Source: Stereocaulon alpinum (taxonomy: Eukaryota > Ascomycota > Lecanoromycetes > Lecanorales > Stereocaulaceae). From it: 64,000 nucleotides of DNA. Under the pieces are notes generated by a model that was not told the origin of the DNA, made no database searches, and saw nothing but the letters and a program-made list of their open reading frames with translations. Shown here piece after piece: positions 58,979-64,000 of the stretch. The position numbers and the translations under genes were made by a program. The stretch lies in the NCBI GenBank assembly GCA_018257865.1, contig JAEUBA010000093.1, forward strand, positions 59,133 through 123,132, given 5' to 3'. The number at the start of each line of letters is the position of its first letter. The stretch's first letter is position 1.

Positions 58979-60503
58979 ATGGCATCCGAAGATCCTAACC
59001 CCGATTCGGACTCAGATCCGCATCAAGCCCCAACTTTGGCATTTAAACAAGCTCTATGCTTTTCCTGCTGGGACGTATCCTCCAATCTCAGTCGATGCAG
59101 CGCTTGCAAACGGGTCTCATACTGCTCAGCAAAGTGCCAAAAGCAAGACTGGAACAGGAATCACAAGAAACTCTGCAAGAAACTTATTGCTTTGAACAAG
59201 CAGAAGGGATATGTATCCTCAGCTGGCAGGCATTGGAATGACTACTACGACGAGCAGGTACATTGTTTGGCAAGACGAGCGAGTAGATTCTGAGACATTT
59301 TATAGGTGCTAGACTTCTTAGGATCTGGTACTCTGAATCCTAGTGAATTTGGAAGATTGGTTGGGTATGTACATTCTCCCGTCACCGATGAAAACCGATC
59401 GCCAATAAGCCTGGGCACTATTACCATATTATATTCATGTCGGAGAAAGTCTTAAGCTGACACTTACAGTTAGCTACGAACCATATTGCTATCACTGCTA
59501 CAGAAGAGAGTCTCAACTTAAAGATGGGGCGAAGTTGAACGCCTGCCAATACTGCCTTCTCACCTCATTCTGCCCCTCCTGCCAGCAAACACATCCATCA
59601 GCGGAGTGCGCCACCTTGCAAGATATTGCGGCCGACGACAAGATTATGGTAGATCTCCGCCGGCGAACGGGAAAGAGTTCGACCATTTCTTTCACCAAAT
59701 TTCCCAGAAAACAACATTTTTCACTCTCTTCCGCAAAGGACTGGTATGACTACTACACGAGGCTCTCAGACATGGGTGGCTTCAGGTCCAAAATGAACCG
59801 AGATCTGAAGTACCTGGCAAACGACCCCAAAGAACGAGAATTCGTCGAATATATAAGATACGGTACCAACACGACAACAATTCAACTCACGTTAATCGCT
59901 GCCTTGGAGGCGGCAATACCCAATGTCAGCACTCGGGGTTCGATCAACCTTCACATTATAGGCGCAGCTGGAGCTGAATTTGCCTCTGTTCCTGCATTCG
60001 AGGAGCTATTGCACTTTCTACCATCGCTGACAGCCCTTCAGTTATCTTTCGTGGGTCTGAATGTGCTCGAGGACCTTAAAGACGACACAGAAACCCAGAA
60101 TCCACACACACTTCAGTGCTGCACCACGTGTACCAAGATGGGACGGACAATTTCCATTACCACCTGGAGAGGTCCATATCACGCATACGTCGATACCGAA
60201 TTCTACAAGACGCCAGATCTAGCAGCAGCCTTCCACTCAGGGTTTTCGGTAGACGAACAAGCGGACTGGTATCCAACCATCAAGTATCTTGCACATGCTC
60301 CACATCCAACACTCCTTACTGCGGCCAGATACTTTGAGATTCAGGGAGAGATGGGAGTTTGGAAGAATCTGGGGGCTGAATTTGTGAAGAACGCTGAAGT
60401 AAATAAGTGGAAGGGGATGTCTCCTTCGCTTGGGGTCTGTGGGGACAAGCCGAACGAGGTCGTCTATCAAAATTATTGGTGGTATATCGTGAAACAAAGG
60501 TAA
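58979..60503 (+). CDS. MYND zinc-finger protein, Mss51-like
   Basis: Exons 58979-59257, 59306-59364 and 59474-60503 encode 455 residues; introns are 48 and 109 nt. The MYND finger spans ~residues 27-66 (CFSCWDVSSNLSRCSACKRV, then YCSAKCQKQDWNRNHKKLC). A second Cys-rich motif (YCYHCYRRESQ to CPSCQQTHPSAEC) suggests another zinc site. The remainder resembles the conserved C-terminal domain of fungal Mss51-like proteins: LTLIAALEAAIPNVSTRGSI, LHIIGAAGAEF and PDLAAAFHSGFSVDEQADWY. Yeast Mss51 controls COX1 mRNA translation in mitochondria, but many filamentous paralogues lack a presequence, as here, so orthology is not claimed. Confidence 0.85.
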
Positions 60504-60816
60504 TTGGGAAATATGAAGGGTCATTGTATGGAAGGAACGAGAATGGACTTGTCAAGGGAGGCTGCCACCTAGTGAGTCTTAATAGAACAGGTGTATGACG
60601 CCTTACCAACGGATCCCGGCAAACTCATTTTCGCGCCCAATATTGTATAGTGACTGATTCAACTTCACCGGCACCAGCGCCTGATGTTGGATCTCACTGG
60701 TTGGGAAGCTCAAGAAATGGCTGATCTGGAGAGTTGTGGAATAAGGGTTTGGATGGGTTGATAAACATTTTTGCAAATATTAGGATCACTTTCGAACACC
60801 TATCATCCAACGCAGT
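60504..60816. other. Intergenic, convergent 3' ends
   Basis: This 313-bp spacer lies between the MYND gene and the interrupted gene that follows. No feature is seen. Confidence 0.5.
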
Positions 60817-61588
60817 TTAATCCGAATAATCAGAGGTATAATAACAATCTGACTTTTCCTCCTCGGTGGTCACATCGCCTGCGTCTTCTACTGCTAGCTT
60901 AGCAGTGTCCTTCTTTTCCCACTTATCCAACCCTGCCGTCTGCTTTGTTGAGATTACGAATCGCTCCTCGTACGCAGCCCGAACTACGCTCCTCGTCCTC
61001 CATTTGAAAGTCGCCGCATGAGACACAAGGTATAGCACTGCGTTAAAGACTTTAGCGCTATCCTGCATCTCGTCCTTAAAATCCCTTAGAAGTATTAGAT
61101 ATAATAGCTTGAAAGCTGTGTCGCGCGCCTTTGACTTGTCACCCTTGATTTCTCGTCTCTTCTCGCGATCATAGTCGCTTTAGCCACATTTCAGATCGCG
61201 GAAAATCTCGTTGATAGATTGCCCGCCAAGAGCGTCAATGCGGAGAAAATCATACGTGTCGCAAAGAATGCGGTGCTGGGAAAGGTCGGCTGGGAGGGAG
61301 CGGAAACATTGGCGATAGCCAGATTCGATCCCCTTGAGGGCTATATCGAAGAGAGGAATAGGATCGTGAACAAGCTCTGTTGATTGTGGTTGGGCGTTGG
61401 CTTGAAAGTCGACGAAGGATGACAGGTATGGTATTTTGGATACGTTAATATCATAGCGCACATCCCCAATTCTGATAGCAGTACTTGGAGATGACGTTGT
61501 AGTCATTGGTTGCGAAAGCTGTCATGTGGAAGCATATCAGTTTTGTTGAAATTCGTTGACTTTTTGGAAGCTTACTAACCTTAGACAT
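60817..61588 (-). pseudogene. Fungal hypothetical protein gene with one in-frame stop
   Basis: A 9-nt first exon (61588-61580, MSK), a 61-nt intron and exon 61518-60817 form one continuous frame of 235 codons before the final stop. It is broken only by TAA at 61182-61180, after FRDLKCG. Both sides look like one protein: IPYLSSFVDFQANAQPQSTE, LFDIALKGIESGYRQCFRSL and LGGQSINEIF before it; LLYLILLRDFKDEMQDSAKV and FKWRTRSVVRAAYEERFVIS after it. No intron that removes the stop keeps the frame. This appears to be a common uncharacterised fungal family. If translated as is, the product ends after 116 residues. It lies directly beside the RIP-like block. Confidence 0.65.
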
Positions 61589-61789
61589 GTTGAGTTACTT
61601 CATCGGGAGTTAGATCCTTGTATAACGGTACAGGTGGCAGGGAAGCACAAATGTCTTGGATCATACCTTCACCGCAAGCAAGATGCGGAGAGCACAAAAT
61701 GAATAGCACACAATCTGCATATTGGAGTTCAGCTCACATCGCGCTTTCCTAAAAGTTGCTGGAAATTCCCGAGTTGCCGAGCGCGCCGG

Positions 61790-64000
61790 TAGGGCTGACA
61801 GCTCTATTCAGCGGAATCAGTAACTTAACATTACTAATAGTATCAAATCAGCTGGATCTATAATTTAGTACTACTAATTTAATAATATTAGTTTAATTAG
61901 TAACTAGATATTACTATTAGTATGATATCTAACTAATTAGTATATCTATTATACGTTTAGCTAGCTATTAGCTTAATCTTTCTTACTATAATAGAAAATC
62001 GGTAATTAGGACCCTATAGATCTCCTAAGCCATTCTAACTAATAGTTTTTAAAAGAATTAAGATACTAAGACTCTATCAATTATTAAAATATCTTTATTT
62101 TTTCGTATCGTACGCACTCAGAACTTTACCTATATAATATTATCTACTCAACTATATATTATAATACTTTTTATACGCTTTCTAATAACGCCGGAATTAT
62201 TAAAATTAATATAGTTTTAACGAAGTTTTACTCTAATTAATATTTTCTATAAGTATAAGATATTAAGTATTAAGGAATATCTAATAGCGATGATAACGAG
62301 TATAACGGGCGAGCAGGCCTACTAGGCTAGACGAGCGATTATACTAGGTTACGAACCTAGCAAAATAATACGAGATAGGGGGGGAGGAGAGAAGGGAGGT
62401 ATTAGTAGTAAAGGTAGATAAGGAACGCGTCCTAACGCGATAATAAGGCGATAGCGATAATAGCAGAAACCTATTAAAGATCTATAAGGCTCTTAAGGTA
62501 GGGAAAGAATTAAAGAAAGAATATAGTATATAAAGGCTATAGAATAGGCGCTACTAGAGTTTATAGAGAAGGTCTAGGGGATACTATAGGTAAATATAAA
62601 TAAGATTATATAAGGCTTCTTCTAAAATATAGTAGAAAGGATTATAGAGTATATATAGGAGAATACCGCTAAAAGATACGCTATAAAGGAGTACTATAGC
62701 TAACTAACGCGTAAAGACTATCTAACTAGAAGGGTAAATAATAGCTAGGCGGATATAGCCTATATAGCCTAAAGGGGCTAAAATACTATCTACTTAGCTA
62801 TACTTAAGGTAGAAGATATTAAGAAAGCGAAGTAGGTAACGGTTAGGATTAATAATACTAGCGAAAAGATATAGATAGCTATAGTAACTCTTCCCTAACT
62901 AGTATAAATATTTAGGGGAATAGGGGGAGTAGCTAAGGAGATTATTATAATAAGGAGGACTATAAGGGAGGATATTATTCTCTAGATAGCCTTAGTAAAG
63001 GCTAGGGAGGAGTTAGAGAAGGATAATAGGTAGGTAAGGAGACTCTATAGGTTAGTAAGAGTCCTTTAGAAGATAATAATAGTAGTAATCTATAGAGTAG
63101 AAAAGATAATAGATATAAAGGACTAATAGGGGATCTTTAAAACCCTAAGGAAAGATAATAGAAAGCTCTACTTAGAGTTAGAGATAATAAAGGCTAAATA
63201 GCCTATATTTATATTAAAGCTAAATATACTTAGGAGGGAGAAGAAATTCTCTATACTAATAATTAAGGTCCTAAGCCTAAAGGCGGCGAACTAGCTTATT
63301 ATAGAGGGGATAGTAGTAGAGAATAGCCTCCTCTTCTATAATTACTAGGAGAGAGAAGCCGCCCCTAAGTAGTACTTTAACTACTATAGGTATAAATATA
63401 TTACTAAGGCGTATAAATACCCTACCTGCTATAGAATATACACCTAAAACTATATAACTAATAATTATATAGAAAGAGCTAGCAGTAAGCCTAAGTACGT
63501 AGTATATAAAGGGAAGTACTTAGTATAGAGTAAAACCTACTTAATCTAATAGAAGGAGAATACTAAGGCTAGGTAGAGAATTAAGTATAAGCTAAAATAC
63601 TTTAAAGAGACCTTAAAGTAATACTTAGTAGGGCCTACGCCGGCGATACTAAAAAGGACTAGCCTAGAAGGGTAGCGTAAAGTAATCTCTAAAGGGAAGA
63701 GGAAGGCCTTAAAGGATATAATAGATAAGCCTTAGAAAGGAACTAAGGAGGTAGTAAAGAGGGGATAACTAATAACCCTCTTTAAAGTAGAATAAGGGTA
63801 ATAGCCCCTATCTATAGAAAGGATTAGTCTAACGAATACCCTTAAGTAGACTTTAGGAGTAGTAAAGACTACTAAGACTACCTAAATATAAGAGAACGTC
63901 TAAGCGGCCCTTACCTAATAAGGAATATACCCTACCTAAAAATACTATAGTATAATATATAGAGGAAGAAGGATATAGTAATAGTACTACTTCTTAAAAA
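61790..64000. other. AT-rich, RIP-like isochore edge
   Basis: From about 61790 composition changes abruptly: TpA is extremely frequent, TAG/TAA fill all frames, and no protein frame of normal length exists to the window end. Scattered CG and GCG words remain. In Pezizomycotina, RIP converts CpA to TpA in repeats and yields this pattern. About 61800-62290 holds only low-complexity ATTAGTA-like sequence. Confidence 0.85.
62300..64000 (+). mobile_element. LINE-like retrotransposon ORF1 remnant (RIP-mutated)
   Basis: Read on the plus strand through stops, 63380-63480 gives Y-F-N-Y-Y...ITKAYKYPTCYRIYT, which is a CCHC zinc-knuckle array (C-F-N-C...G-H...C) with TGY changed to TAY and CAA to TAA, as RIP would produce. 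Two knuckles in tandem after a Lys/Glu-rich coiled region are typical of ORF1 in Tad1-type fungal LINEs. The rest of the element, including any reverse transcriptase, would lie beyond the window. Boundaries are approximate and no target-site duplication can be seen. Confidence 0.6.

Noticed and set aside
61800..64000. CRISPR-like or satellite array in the AT-rich end
   Set aside because: The repeated look comes from low-complexity TpA-rich sequence; there is no fixed unit or spacer length.

Overview
The window is genomic DNA of a filamentous ascomycete (Pezizomycotina; a dothideomycete is plausible but not proven). The evidence is short GT-AG introns of about 45-160 nt with CTRAY-type branch sites, a gene density of roughly one gene per 2.5 kb on both strands, fungal protein families (Zn2Cys6 regulator, Nup159, GUP1, HUL4, REI1, NNP-type nitrate transporter), and a terminal AT-rich, TpA-saturated block typical of repeat-induced point mutation (RIP). 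I found no bacterial, viral or CRISPR feature and no tRNA or rRNA gene. Gene models were assembled by eye, joining exons where donor, acceptor, branch site, codon phase and protein continuity agree.

Layout. 1-9 kb: the 3' part of a fungal membrane protein, a CUE-like/DUF1771/Smr protein, a proline iminopeptidase split into 12 exons, a BTB protein and a triple-KH RNA-binding protein. 9.6-16.1 kb: a coiled-coil protein that may be a kinetochore subunit, an ABM-like dimeric-barrel protein and a Zn2Cys6 transcription factor. 17.8-25.2 kb: nucleoporin Nup159, divergent from proteasome subunit beta-2 (PUP1), then an FAD monooxygenase. 26-36.6 kb: a large unrecognised protein, GUP1 divergent from ARP4, and a long Ser/Pro-rich protein made of two reading frames joined by a GC-AG intron. 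37.4-44 kb: a D-serine dehydratase-like enzyme, a nitrate transporter with a 19-nt exon and upstream GATA sites, and a mitochondrial helical-repeat protein. 44.8-60.5 kb: a HUL4/UBE3A-type HECT ligase divergent from REI1, a wall/plasma-membrane Ser/Thr-rich protein with a 63-bp minisatellite, a coiled-coil protein, APC2, and a MYND/Mss51-like protein. 60.8-61.6 kb: a small fungal protein gene with one in-frame stop. 61.8-64 kb: AT-rich RIP-degraded sequence containing a LINE-like ORF1 remnant.

Most genes are housekeeping: nuclear pore, proteasome, APC/C, 60S maturation, chromatin remodelling, ubiquitin ligation. There is no biosynthetic cluster and no clearly new multi-gene system. The points most worth following up are unusual splicing (two GC-AG introns, exons of 15-22 nt), the nonsense codon next to the RIP block, and two long conserved-looking proteins of unknown function.
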